Origin: Alphaproteobacteria bacterium
GTDB lineage: Bacteria; Pseudomonadota; Alphaproteobacteria; Rs-D84
Reading direction: 5' to 3'
DNA length: 64,000 bases
NCBI GenBank assembly: GCA_017535105.1
Contig: JAFXUI010000005.1
Location: 60,107-124,106 of the forward strand
Numbering within the stretch: the first letter of the stretch is position 1; the number at the start of each line of letters is the position of its first letter. This document shows positions 42,648 through 51,398 of this stretch, piece after piece. The translations under genes were made by a program, and so were the position numbers. The notes under the pieces were generated by a model, which was not told where the DNA came from, did no database searches, and was given only the letters and a program-made list of their open reading frames with translations.

Positions 42648-43139
42648 TTATTTCCCATTACCGTGATAACGGCGGGCGCGTGCTTGGGCTATTTGTGTAC
42701 AGCGTTGATACATATCTTCAACAGTGTGACACCGTACACTTTCGCGTTGTTTTTGTTTCTTATTATTATGCTTTTTGCGGTGCTTTTTGACCGGTATTTC
42801 GGGGCATTCGAGGATTTCCGGCATTTCTGAACCCTTTAACGAATTACATTCTTTATGCATCGGTTGCAGGTTTTCAATATTGTCTGTGCCACCAAACGCC
42901 TTTGGTTTTATATGGTCAATTGTCAATTCTTGCGTGGCTTTAATTGGTTGTTTGCACCACGGACATTCTGGATACAAAGAGTTTGTTATCGCAATACGAT
43001 ACAGCATTCGTAATCCCCCAACCGAACGGCGCCCCATGTGTTCCAAGTTTTCAAGTTGGCCCAATTGGCGCGGAGTCAGAGTATTCCAACACTCGGTTCG
43101 TATCAACTTGATTAACTTGCGGGTTTGTTGAATTTCCAT
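42648..43139 (-). CDS. HNH endonuclease domain protein
   Basis: 163 residues. PWCKQPIKATQELTIDHIKPKAFGGTDNIENLQPMHKECNSLKG is an HNH/McrA-type betabeta-alpha metal nuclease fold with the Cys pair (CPWC; then K-E-C-N-S-L-K-G) binding zinc and Asp-His for catalysis. The C-terminus is Lys-rich, then helical (VEDMYQRCTQIAQARARR). It stands alone, with no restriction, phage or intron genes next to it, so its role (nicking, restriction, mobility) is open. Confidence 0.85.
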   Translation of the reverse strand: MEIQQTRKLIKLIRTECWNTLTPRQLGQLENLEHMGRRSVGGLRMLYRIAITNSLYPECPWCKQPIKATQELTIDHIKPKAFGGTDNIENLQPMHKECNSLKGSEMPEILECPEIPVKKHRKKHNNKKQKQRESVRCHTVEDMYQRCTQIAQARARRYHGNGK

Positions 43140-43163
43140 CGTGAATGCGCCCCAAGAATAAAA

Positions 43164-44309
43164 CTATTTGGATAAAACTGGAATTTGTAATTTTTGTTTT
43201 GGGAAAATCAAATCTGGATTTTCAATATTATTGCGATCGGCAATAACACTGAACAAAATACCACGACGCATAAAATTGCGTGCAATAATCCACAAACAAT
43301 CACCACGGCGTACAGTGTAATATGTGTCGTCATCGCCAGTTGGTTTTGGCATTGTAAATTGATGTGTGATGTTTGCAATTGTATGACCGTCACCATCATG
43401 CATACGAACGGCCAATTTATATTCACGGCCTGGTTCTAACTTACCAATATCGGCACCCATACCAAAGTGGCGATAACTGGAAACGCGTGTCCAGCCCAAA
43501 AACTTATCGTCCAGCCACAATGATACGCGTAAACGTGGCATCGCATCACCCGAAACAATAATACGGCCGGTATCTAAATAATCGATTTTAGAAACAGTTA
43601 AATCATCACCATATACCATCGACGGTGCTTGTAAAACCGTGCTACCGTCTGGGGTCATCAATAATGATATTGAATTTTCATAACCACGTTCAGAAATGTA
43701 AATAAAAACTTTGTTGCTGGACTTTGCATTTTCATCGGCACCAATAATTGATAATGTATAATTGCCCGCCGCCAATGGCTTTTTTGGTGCATAAACAAAT
43801 TCACCATTTGCATCGGTCATTTCTGTCGCAACAATTTTACCATTTATCATAATGGAAATATTTTTATTTGGTGCCCAGCGGCCTGCGACAACAATGTTGC
43901 CATCTCGTTCAATGCGGACAATGTCGAAAGAGGGGGCTTCGTTTTCCGTCATCGGTTGCGCAACATTTTCAGTCACGACCGGAACGATAACAACACGTTG
44001 TGGTGAACTGGTGCGAATAAACGCAACCCAAATCGCGACAAGTAATACCAATATCGCGCACAGAATAGGGAACCAATAAGAATGTAATGTGTTGTTGTTT
44101 TTCTTGGCAGCAACCTCAGAGTTTTTAATTGCTGGCTTACCAACAACTTTTGGTTCTTCTTTTGGTTTTGCAAATATATGAAATCTTTTCAAGAAACGGC
44201 GCGCATAAGAACGGCGATTTTCTAACCAATCATTTTGCTGTGCAATTGCATCATCAATCATGTTATCGGTGGAACGTTTTGTTTTACCCATATTATTTTT
44301 ATTTGCCAT
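43164..44309 (-). CDS. Membrane-anchored LysM-domain protein
   Basis: 381 residues. It has a cytoplasmic N-tail (1-79), one transmembrane helix (about 80-100, FPILCAILVLLVAIWVAFI), two Ig-like or bacterial-surface beta domains (VRIERDGNIVVAGRWAPNKNISIMINGKIVATEMTDANGEFVYAPKKPLAAGNYTLSI) and a C-terminal LysM (DDTYYTVRRGDCLWIIARNFMRRGILFSVIADRNNIENPDLIFPKQKLQIP). LysM binds peptidoglycan, so the periplasmic part probably anchors to the wall. GGAG is found ahead of the ATG. It is divergent from pfkA. Confidence 0.85.
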   Translation of the reverse strand: MANKNNMGKTKRSTDNMIDDAIAQQNDWLENRRSYARRFLKRFHIFAKPKEEPKVVGKPAIKNSEVAAKKNNNTLHSYWFPILCAILVLLVAIWVAFIRTSSPQRVVIVPVVTENVAQPMTENEAPSFDIVRIERDGNIVVAGRWAPNKNISIMINGKIVATEMTDANGEFVYAPKKPLAAGNYTLSIIGADENAKSSNKVFIYISERGYENSISLLMTPDGSTVLQAPSMVYGDDLTVSKIDYLDTGRIIVSGDAMPRLRVSLWLDDKFLGWTRVSSYRHFGMGADIGKLEPGREYKLAVRMHDGDGHTIANITHQFTMPKPTGDDDTYYTVRRGDCLWIIARNFMRRGILFSVIADRNNIENPDLIFPKQKLQIPVLSK

Positions 44310-44377
44310 ACGAAACTCCTGATACCTTAGTATTGGACAAAATACTACAAAAAGTTATTCTTTGTCAACAAATTTTA

Positions 44378-44386
44378 TGGTATAAT
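44378..44386 (+). promoter_or_regulatory. pfkA promoter (extended -10)
   Basis: TGG-TATAAT with TATAAT at 44381-44386 and TTCTTT as a weak -35 17 bases upstream. Confidence 0.55.
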
Positions 44387-44409
44387 GGTCTGACAATACG
44401 GGGGATTAT

Positions 44410-45489
44410 ATGAAGAAAATTGGAATAATGACAACGGGTGGCGATTGCAGTGGTTTAAACACCGCAATTCAACGTATTATGCGTGGTGCACACCTGCGCA
44501 AATGGCGGGTTTTCGGCATTTTGGACGGTACAGATGGTTTGTGCACAACACCACCAAATGTGGTTGAATTGACCGATGAAAATATGCCAATTGAAAACGC
44601 GCGTTTGTCGGGCAGTTTCCTGCACAATGGTCGCGCAGATGCAGAAAATTTCGCAACCGCTGCGCGTAAGGGTTCATTAAAGGCATTTAACAAAAAACTG
44701 TATAACGCAATAAGCGAATTAAAACTGGACGCGGTTATTTTAATTGGGGGCAATGGCAGCATATCGCTTGCGTGGGCGCACCGTGATATTTACCGTGATG
44801 TACAATTGATTTGTATTCCAAAAACAATTGATATGGATATACCACTTACCGATCATACAATCGGGTTTAATACTGCGGTGGAACAGTTAACGCGTTTCTG
44901 TGACCAATTAATGTTGACGGCGCGCAGTCATCATCGCTGGTTCGTTGTACAAACAATGGGGCGCGATTGTGGTGCATTGGCATTAAACGCGGGTGTTGCG
45001 GTTGGCGCATCTGCGATTTTAATACCGGAAATAAAGTTCAATGTTGATAACTTGGTTAAGCATATTAAAAACGCACCAACAGATTATGGTGTAATTATGG
45101 TGAGCGAGGGGATAACCCTGCGTGGACATTCGGGACGACCGGCGGATATGATTTCGCGCAAATTAACCGCGGCGGGTATCTCAAATCGTACCGCGTTTCC
45201 CGAACACACACAACGCGCGGGCGATACAACCGCGTTTGACAGAATACTGGCAACAACAATGGCGGATACGGCATTGAACGCGATTGAAAACAATGAAACA
45301 TATGTAATGGTTGTGGAAAATTGCGGAAAGTGTAAAACCGTTTCGCTGGCGGATTTTGTCGCGGCGGGCGAGTGCGTTGCCGATCCAAATATTCCAGATG
45401 TTAAAACATCAAACGCCTATGTTGATTTGGATGATCCATTACTGGATACCGCACATGATATGGGAATATATATTGGTGAAATAAAATAA
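44410..45489 (+). CDS. pfkA: 6-phosphofructokinase
   Basis: 359 residues, phosphorylating fructose 6-phosphate in glycolysis. IGIMTTGGDCSGLNTAI is the phosphate site. IGGNGSISLA has Gly at the position that selects ATP (E. coli Gly104), but Asn replaces the usual Asp103 of GGDGS. PKTIDMDIPLTDHTIGFNTAVE has the catalytic Asp (TID), but a Lys at the 124 position, which is more typical of pyrophosphate-dependent forms; VQTMGRDCGALAL binds the sugar phosphate. So donor specificity, ATP or PPi, is not settled by sequence. It is monocistronic with its own promoter, convergent with dnaK. Confidence 0.9.
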   Translation: MKKIGIMTTGGDCSGLNTAIQRIMRGAHLRKWRVFGILDGTDGLCTTPPNVVELTDENMPIENARLSGSFLHNGRADAENFATAARKGSLKAFNKKLYNAISELKLDAVILIGGNGSISLAWAHRDIYRDVQLICIPKTIDMDIPLTDHTIGFNTAVEQLTRFCDQLMLTARSHHRWFVVQTMGRDCGALALNAGVAVGASAILIPEIKFNVDNLVKHIKNAPTDYGVIMVSEGITLRGHSGRPADMISRKLTAAGISNRTAFPEHTQRAGDTTAFDRILATTMADTALNAIENNETYVMVVENCGKCKTVSLADFVAAGECVADPNIPDVKTSNAYVDLDDPLLDTAHDMGIYIGEIK

Positions 45490-45490
45490 A

Positions 45491-45512
45491 AAACCGCCCA
45501 AACGGGCGGTTT
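45491..45512. terminator. Bidirectional terminator
   Basis: AAACCGCCC-AAAC-GGGCGGTTT between the convergent pfkA and dnaK. Confidence 0.85.
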
Positions 45513-45530
45513 TGTTTTGGTTTGTTGCGA

Positions 45531-47429
45531 TTATTCTTTTTCAGAAAAATCAGCGTCGGTTGCACCATCGTCTTTCTTGTCTTCGGACGCGCCGTTTTGT
45601 GCGGCATTTTGTGCTTCCTGTTGCGCTTTATAGACCGCTTCGCCCAATTTCATGGCTTTTTCGGTCAAGGCATCTGTTTTTTCCTTTAATGATTCCGCAG
45701 TTGCGTCGGTCTTTGCCAATTCGTCAGACAACGCTTGTTTTGCGTCTTCAATCGCTTTTTTATCGTCGGCGCTGATTTTGTCGCCGTGTTCTTTCAACGA
45801 TTTTTCAATACTGAATACTGCGGCTTCAGCGTTATTGCGCGCTTCGGCTAATTCACGTTTCTTTTTATCAGCGTCTGCGTTTGCGGCGGCTTCATCAACC
45901 ATACGTTTGATTTCGTCTTCGGATAACCCACCGTCTGATTTAATTGAAATCGCTTGTTCTTTGCCAGTGCCTTTATCCTTGGCCGAAACATGAACAATGC
46001 CATTTGCGTCAATATCAAACGATACTTCAATTTGTGGCATACCACGTGGTGCTGGTGCGATACCTTCCAAATTAAATTGACCCAACAATTTGTTGTCTGC
46101 CGCCATATCGCGTTCACCTTGAAATACGCGAATTGTCACAGCCGATTGGTTGTCTTCGGCGGTACTGAACACTTGTGATTTCTTGGTTGGAATTGTTGTA
46201 TTACGGTCAATTAAACGCGTGAACACACCACCCAATGTTTCAATGCCCAATGACAATGGTGTAACGTCCAGCAGCAATACATCTTTGACATCGCCCTTTA
46301 ATACGCCACCTTGAATTGCGGCACCCAATGCCACAACTTCGTCTGGGTTAACACCCTTGTGCGGTTCACGACCAAAGAATTCTTTGACTGTTTCAACAAC
46401 CTTTGGCATACGGGTTTGACCACCAACCAAGATAACTTCGTTGATTTGTCCCTTGTCAATGCCAGCGTCAGCCAATGCTTTACGGCATGGTTCAATTGTT
46501 TTTTGAATCAAATCGTCAACCAACGATTCCAATTTCGCACGTGTAAGTGTTGTTGTGAAATGTTTTGGACCTGTTGCGTCCGCCGTTAAATAAGGCAGGT
46601 TGATTTCCGTTGATGTCTTGGACGACAATTCGATTTTTGCCTTTTCTGCGGCTTCTTTTAAGCGTTGCAGGGCCAATTTGTCGCCCGACAAATCAATACC
46701 GCTTTGACCACGGAACTCTTCAATCAAATATTTCAAGATACGCGCGTCAAAGTCCGAACCACCCAATGCGGTATCACCGTTTGTTGATTTAACCTCAAAC
46801 ACACCATCAACAATTTCCAATATGGAAATATCAAATGTACCACCACCAAGGTCATAGACCGCGATAGTGCCATCTTTATCTTTATCCAAGCCATAGGCCA
46901 GGGCGGCCGCTGTTGGTTCGTTCACAATACGCAATACGTTTAATCCCGCAATACGACCCGCGTCTTTTGTTGCCTGACGTTGAGAATCGTTAAAGTATGC
47001 CGGAACGGTAATAACTGCGTCTGTGATTGTTTCACCCAAATAGTTTTCGGCATCTTTCTTTAATTTTGCCAAAATCATAGCTGATACTTGCGATGGGGCA
47101 TACTTTTTGCCATCAATTTCAACCCATGCGTCACCATTATCGCCCGCAACAATCTTGTACGGAACGCGTTTTGCGATTTCTTGGACCGCTGGACTGTCAA
47201 AGCGCAAGCCCATTAAACGTTTGATTTCATAAATAGTGTTTGTTGGGTTCGTAACCGCCTGGTTTTTCGCGGTAATGCCAACTAACTGTTCGCCACCCGA
47301 TGTAATTGCGACAATTGACGGGGTTGTACGTTGACCCTCGGAATTTTCGATGATTTTTGGTTCTGTTCCGTCCATGAAGGCCATAGCGGAATTGGTTGTA
47401 CCCAAATCAATACCTAATACTTTTGACAT
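45531..47429 (-). CDS. dnaK: Chaperone DnaK (Hsp70)
   Basis: 632 residues. The ATPase domain has [68 protein letters not shown] and [11 protein letters not shown]. The substrate domain starts near [49 protein letters not shown]. The helical lid and a Gln/Asp-rich tail end it. The start is the ATG eight bases after GGAG; a GTG three codons upstream is rejected. dnaJ does not follow it here. A TTGAAA -35 upstream is compatible with sigma-70 and with the -35 of heat-shock sigma-32. Confidence 0.97.
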   Translation of the reverse strand: MSKVLGIDLGTTNSAMAFMDGTEPKIIENSEGQRTTPSIVAITSGGEQLVGITAKNQAVTNPTNTIYEIKRLMGLRFDSPAVQEIAKRVPYKIVAGDNGDAWVEIDGKKYAPSQVSAMILAKLKKDAENYLGETITDAVITVPAYFNDSQRQATKDAGRIAGLNVLRIVNEPTAAALAYGLDKDKDGTIAVYDLGGGTFDISILEIVDGVFEVKSTNGDTALGGSDFDARILKYLIEEFRGQSGIDLSGDKLALQRLKEAAEKAKIELSSKTSTEINLPYLTADATGPKHFTTTLTRAKLESLVDDLIQKTIEPCRKALADAGIDKGQINEVILVGGQTRMPKVVETVKEFFGREPHKGVNPDEVVALGAAIQGGVLKGDVKDVLLLDVTPLSLGIETLGGVFTRLIDRNTTIPTKKSQVFSTAEDNQSAVTIRVFQGERDMAADNKLLGQFNLEGIAPAPRGMPQIEVSFDIDANGIVHVSAKDKGTGKEQAISIKSDGGLSEDEIKRMVDEAAANADADKKKRELAEARNNAEAAVFSIEKSLKEHGDKISADDKKAIEDAKQALSDELAKTDATAESLKEKTDALTEKAMKLGEAVYKAQQEAQNAAQNGASEDKKDDGATDADFSEKE

Positions 47430-47463
47430 AGTTTTCACTCCTTACAAATTTCTGTTCTTCGGA

Positions 47464-47491
47464 AATATAGTGACATAAAAATCTATTTCAA
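47464..47491 (-). promoter_or_regulatory. dnaK promoter
   Basis: On the minus strand CTTGAAA (TTGAAA 47486-47491), 16-base spacer, TATATT (47464-47469). The CTTGAAA also fits the sigma-32 -35, but no CCCCAT-type -10 is seen. Confidence 0.55.
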
Positions 47492-47522
47492 GGGTATAGG
47501 AATGAATTTTTTACAAAAAAGA

Positions 47523-47542
47523 AACCGCCCGAACGGGCGGTT
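47523..47542 (-). terminator. Rho-independent terminator of rplY
   Basis: On the minus strand AACCGCCC-GTTC-GGGCGGTT then TTCTTTTTTG. Confidence 0.85.
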
Positions 47543-47562
47543 CATATTGAAACAACTTGACA

Positions 47563-48204
47563 TTATTTCTTTTCTGGTGTCGCAGCAGGTGCAGCAGCCG
47601 CAGTTGCAGCAGCGGCAGCAGCCTGTTTATTATCGGCTTCTTCGGCCATCTTACCACCGATTGTGGCAAATGCCAATTCTGCCTGGTGCAAGCCCAATTC
47701 AATACCGGCTGGCAATACCAAATCGGAACCGTGGACCGTTTCACCAATGTTCAAGTTAGTCAAATCGATTGTAATTTTTTCTGGAATATTCTGGACCAAA
47801 CCACGCAAGGCAACCTTACGTACTGCAAAGTTCAGAACACCACCCAATTTGATACCTTTTGATGTTTCAACATTGATAACTTCGACTGGAACGACCACGT
47901 TAACAGGTTCTTTGACGTTAATACGTTTAAAATCTGCGTGGATAACCTTGTCAGAAATTGGATGATATTGAATATCCATCAACATTGCATCTTCGACACC
48001 ATTTGGGGTTTTAATGTTGAATAATTTTGTCCGCAAAGCAGGCGTTTTCAACAATGTTTCGAAATCGCGACCGTTCAATTCGATTGCGATAGGGGCTTTC
48101 TTTTCGCCATAAATCACCGCTGGAACATTGTTGCTTTTGCGGATGCTGCGTGAGGCCCCCTTGCCAGCGCGCGCGCGAATTTCTGCTGTAATTTCAATAG
48201 CCAT
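47563..48204 (-). CDS. rplY: 50S ribosomal protein L25/general stress protein Ctc
   Basis: 213 residues; binds 5S rRNA. EITAEIRARAGKGASRSIRKSNNVPAVIYGEKKAPIAIEL is the N-terminal L25 domain, LMDIQYHPISDKVIHADFKRINVKEPVNVVVPV leads into the TL5-type second domain, and GIKLGGVLNFAVRKVALRGLVQNIPEKITIDLTNLNIGETVHGSDLVLPAGIEL completes it. An Ala/Pro-rich tail is lineage-type low complexity. It is monocistronic, with its own terminator. Confidence 0.95.
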   Translation of the reverse strand: MAIEITAEIRARAGKGASRSIRKSNNVPAVIYGEKKAPIAIELNGRDFETLLKTPALRTKLFNIKTPNGVEDAMLMDIQYHPISDKVIHADFKRINVKEPVNVVVPVEVINVETSKGIKLGGVLNFAVRKVALRGLVQNIPEKITIDLTNLNIGETVHGSDLVLPAGIELGLHQAELAFATIGGKMAEEADNKQAAAAAATAAAAPAATPEKK

Positions 48205-48308
48205 TTTTAATCCTTTTGATAGCTTTTGGTTTAATTTACACAGCCTCCAAGGGTGCTGTGCGGGGCATATTATTACCGACTTTTATTGAAAAATCAAGGA
48301 TTTTTTAA

Positions 48309-48866
48309 TTACTTTTTGCGCAAAATCAGGAATCGTGCCCGACCGTATGTCTTGTCACGTAAAACTTCCCATGTGTCCGTGTTTGGCTGAACCGAATTGT
48401 TTGATTCTTGTTCCCAAACCAAAATTGTGCCAGAATCAGCCGTTCGGCCCAGTTTGTTCACAAAAGCGCGCCCAATTTCCGCCGTATCATACGGCGCATC
48501 AACAAACACAAGGTTCGCACCTCGTGCAAACTGTGAAATTACGCCAATTGCATCAGCTTGGACGATTTTTGTGCTGTTTTCCATGGAAATTGCGGTGATG
48601 TTTTTGCGTATTGTTGCGATTGATTCTGGGGCAACATCGGTAAATATGGCGGTTGCGTTATATCGCGAAATACATTCAATACCAAATGCACCCGAACCGG
48701 CAAACGCGTCCCAAACAACCAAATTATCAGTGTTTTCAATAATTCCCGATTCCAGCATATTAAACAGGGCGATTCTTGCCCGATTTTGTGTCGGACGTGC
48801 GGACGGTGGCAACGCCAACTTGCGCCCACGATATTTTCCCGAAATAATTTGCAATTTAGATTCCAT
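48309..48866 (-). CDS. rsmD: 16S rRNA (guanine966-N2)-methyltransferase RsmD
   Basis: 185 residues; methylates G966 of 16S rRNA. LQIISGKYRGRKLALPPSARPTQNRARIALFNML is the N-terminal signature, WDAFAGSGAFGIECISR the SAM site, and VFVDAPYDTAEIGRAFV the catalytic motif, here DAPY where most family members have DPPY. It is divergent from tadA. Confidence 0.9.
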   Translation of the reverse strand: MESKLQIISGKYRGRKLALPPSARPTQNRARIALFNMLESGIIENTDNLVVWDAFAGSGAFGIECISRYNATAIFTDVAPESIATIRKNITAISMENSTKIVQADAIGVISQFARGANLVFVDAPYDTAEIGRAFVNKLGRTADSGTILVWEQESNNSVQPNTDTWEVLRDKTYGRARFLILRKK

Positions 48867-48883
48867 ACGTTAAAGTGTACAAT

Positions 48884-49336
48884 ATGAGTTTTATGAAGCA
48901 AGCAATAATTTCGGCGAAAAAAGCATACAAACACGATGATGTGCCAATCGGTGCGGTAATCGTGTGTGGTGGCAAAATTATTGCGCGTGGCGAAAATATG
49001 GTGCAAAAGAAGCATAACCCAACATTACATGCGGAAATCGTTGCGATAAACCGCGCGTGTAAGAAATTGGGGGTCAAATTCTTGGACAATTGCGACATTT
49101 ATGTGTCATTGGAACCATGTGCCATGTGCGCGACAGCCATTTCATTTGCGCGTATCCAAAACGTGTTCTTTGCCGCGGCTGATGAAAAGGGCGGGGGTAT
49201 ATTATCCAACGCACGTGTTTATGATACCGATAAACACCTGTGGTTGCCAGCGGTTCGTCAATTACCCGAATTTGCGGACGAAAGTGCGAAATTATTGCGC
49301 GACTTCTTTGCGAAACGTCGCAAAAAATCAGAATAA
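48884..49336 (+). CDS. tadA: tRNA-specific adenosine deaminase TadA
   Basis: 150 residues from the second possible start; an alternative GTG lies three codons upstream and another ATG three codons downstream. TadA changes A34 of tRNA-Arg(ACG) to inosine. VPIGAVIVCGGKIIARGEN, NPTLHAEIVAIN (His-Ala-Glu) and VSLEPCAMCATAISFARI (PC-x2-C) form the zinc active site. EKGGGIL and FFAKRRKK close it; a deaminase of guanine is less likely. TACAAT directly before the ATG looks like a -10, so the mRNA may be leaderless. Its last nine bases overlap the convergent gpmI. Confidence 0.88.
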   Translation: MSFMKQAIISAKKAYKHDDVPIGAVIVCGGKIIARGENMVQKKHNPTLHAEIVAINRACKKLGVKFLDNCDIYVSLEPCAMCATAISFARIQNVFFAAADEKGGGILSNARVYDTDKHLWLPAVRQLPEFADESAKLLRDFFAKRRKKSE

Positions 49337-50800
49337 TGGTTGTCCGGTCATTTCCACCGGTTGTGGCAATCCCAAAATCTTTAACATTGTTGGTGCAATA
49401 TCACTTAAACCGCCATTGTGTACCGGTGACGCGTTGTTCGACACATAAATAAAGTTCACCGGATTTGTTGTGTGCGCGGTATGTGGCGCGTTGTGTTCAT
49501 TGTCCCACATTTGTTCCGCATTGCCATGGTCGGCAATAATAATCATTTCGCCACCCAATTCCAAAACCCTTGGTACAAGGCGCGATAATTGTTTGTCCAG
49601 TACCTCCATTGCTGTAATTGCCGCCGTTTCATTGCCGGTATGTCCAACCATATCGCCATTGGCATAGTTCAGAATCACGACATCATATTTCGGTAATTCT
49701 TTGATAAGCGCGTCTGTAATTTTTGGTGCACTCATTTCTGGCTGTAAATCAAAGGTTGCGACATCTGGGGACGGAATAAGTATTTTATGTTCACTGCCAA
49801 AGTCAATATTACGTTCCGCGTCCATAAAGTATGTGACGTGATTATATTTTTCTGTTTCTGCAATACGTAATTGAGATAAACCGTTTTGTTCCAGCACATC
49901 ACCCAATGTATTCGGCACCGCAATATCGTCCAACAGAGCGGGGCATTTCTCATTTAACCCCTCGCCATACTGCGAAAAGCACAGCATTTCACAGCCAACG
50001 CCCGTCATGGCGCGCACAATTTGACGCGCACGGTCGGAACGATAGTTTCCAAACAAAAATCCGTCTTTCTTGGTAATTGCAACATCGCCGTCAATAACAG
50101 TTGGATAAATAAATTCATCGCTTTCGCCACGCGCATACGCATCGTCCAACGCGGAATCAATCGTTGGTGCGGTATATTTCGCCATAGAAAGCGCAATCGC
50201 ATTAAACGCGATTTCGGTACGGTCCATATTGTTATTGCGATCCATCGTGTAATAACGCCCCGACAATGTGCCCCACATTACGCGCCCATTTATGAAATAA
50301 TCGGCCAGTTCTCGCTTTATTTCATAAATATATTGCTTTGCACTGTGCGGTGGTGTATCGCGTCCATCGGCAATAAAGTGAATATAAACGCGCAATCCCG
50401 TGTCCAGTATGTATTTCGTGATTGTTATAATCTCATCAATATCGGAATGAACATCACCGTCGGACATTAAACCCGCCAAATGTACCACACCACCACGCGC
50501 GGAAACATTGGATATAAATTGATTTAAGTTTTTGTTGTTTTCCCAATTTTCTAATTGAAACCGGCGCAGAAATTGATTTACAACACGGCCAGCACCAATC
50601 GTTATGTGTCCAACCTCAGAATTTCCCATAACCCCGTCGGGCAAGCCGACCGCCGCGCCACTGGCATTTAACTGGGAATGCGGATATTTCGCCAACAATG
50701 AATCAAAAAACGGCATATCGGCCAATGCGACCGCGTTGTGTTCGCGCGTGCTTGAAATTCCAACCCCGTCCATAATACATAAAACTAATGGTTTTGACAT
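49328..50800 (-). CDS. gpmI: 2,3-bisphosphoglycerate-independent phosphoglycerate mutase
   Basis: 490 residues, Mn-dependent glycolytic enzyme. KPLVLCIMDGVGI and MGNSEVGHITIGAGRVV contain the nucleophilic Ser and first metal ligands. HFIADGRDTPPHSA, WGTLSGRYYTMDRNNNMDRTE, FLFGNYRSDRARQI, ILNYANGDMVGHTGNETAA, IIADHGNAEQMWDNEHNAPHTAHTTNPVNFIYV bring the rest of the di-metal site. The start is at MSKPLVL; the longer frame adds 14 Tyr-rich residues with no support. With pfkA it supports an active glycolysis. It overlaps tadA by nine bases at the 3' end. Confidence 0.95.
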   Translation of the reverse strand: MSKPLVLCIMDGVGISSTREHNAVALADMPFFDSLLAKYPHSQLNASGAAVGLPDGVMGNSEVGHITIGAGRVVNQFLRRFQLENWENNKNLNQFISNVSARGGVVHLAGLMSDGDVHSDIDEIITITKYILDTGLRVYIHFIADGRDTPPHSAKQYIYEIKRELADYFINGRVMWGTLSGRYYTMDRNNNMDRTEIAFNAIALSMAKYTAPTIDSALDDAYARGESDEFIYPTVIDGDVAITKKDGFLFGNYRSDRARQIVRAMTGVGCEMLCFSQYGEGLNEKCPALLDDIAVPNTLGDVLEQNGLSQLRIAETEKYNHVTYFMDAERNIDFGSEHKILIPSPDVATFDLQPEMSAPKITDALIKELPKYDVVILNYANGDMVGHTGNETAAITAMEVLDKQLSRLVPRVLELGGEMIIIADHGNAEQMWDNEHNAPHTAHTTNPVNFIYVSNNASPVHNGGLSDIAPTMLKILGLPQPVEMTGQPLF

Positions 50801-50841
50801 ATAACCCCCATACATATACGAATAATAGTACCATATTTTCA

Positions 50842-50870
50842 TTGCAAAATAAAAAGAAAAATTGTATAAA
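50842..50870 (+). promoter_or_regulatory. Promoter of the XRE regulator
   Basis: TTGCAA (50842-50847), 17-base spacer, TATAAA (50865-50870). GGGGG lies five bases before the ATG. Confidence 0.65.
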
Positions 50871-50913
50871 TATAAGCATCAGGAAAACACTTCACAGCAA
50901 TCGGGGGAAACAA

Positions 50914-51333
50914 ATGGCACAAGTTAAACATTGCGTCACAGCAGTTGATGAACACATTGGACATCGTATTCAATTGCGCCGTGTTATGTTGGGGCTTTCT
51001 CAGAAAGATTTGGCCAAGGTTTGCGGTATATCTTTTCAACAGATTCAAAAGTATGAGGTTGCAGACAATCGTATTTCCGCATCTCGTCTGTTTGAAATAA
51101 GCACCGCGTTGGAAACACCCGTATCGTTTTTCTTTCGCGGATTGCCGGGCAACACACCCGAAGAAACGCGCAGTGGTCGCCGACCATTACACGTGTCGGA
51201 CGGCGGAATGGACGATCCATTGGGCAAAAACGAAACGTTGGAGGTTATTAAATTATATTGGCGCCTTGCCACCGATGACCAACGTAAAATGGTAATGCAA
51301 ATGCTTAAAACCTTGACCGGCGCAGTAGAATAG
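50914..51333 (+). CDS. XRE-family regulator (PraR-like, alphaproteobacterial)
   Basis: 139 residues. VDEHIGHRIQLRRVMLGLSQKDLAKVCGISFQQIQKYEVADNRISASRLFEISTALETPVSFFFRGL is the helix-turn-helix group that includes Sinorhizobium PraR, with SFQQ-x-QKYE recognition helix. The C-terminal EVIKLYWRLATDDQRKMVMQML is a helical dimer part. Such proteins repress stationary-phase, motility or adhesion genes elsewhere; the targets here are not known. The start is chosen at the ATG with a GGGGGAAAC upstream; the longer frame reads through the promoter. Confidence 0.85.
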   Translation: MAQVKHCVTAVDEHIGHRIQLRRVMLGLSQKDLAKVCGISFQQIQKYEVADNRISASRLFEISTALETPVSFFFRGLPGNTPEETRSGRRPLHVSDGGMDDPLGKNETLEVIKLYWRLATDDQRKMVMQMLKTLTGAVE

Positions 51334-51373
51334 GGTTGTTTGTTTTTTTATGACCAAATAAAAGTAAGAAAAA

Positions 51374-51396
51374 ACGCGCCACTCGGCGCGGTTTTT
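51374..51396 (+). terminator. Terminator after the XRE regulator
   Basis: AACGCGCC-ACTC-GGCGCGGTT (one bulged base), then TTTTTGT. It lies between this gene and a convergent secreted-protein gene and may serve both. Confidence 0.75.
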
Positions 51397-51398
51397 TG

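Noticed and set aside
42648..43139. HNH gene as part of a restriction or homing element
   Set aside because: No methylase, intron or phage genes lie next to it.
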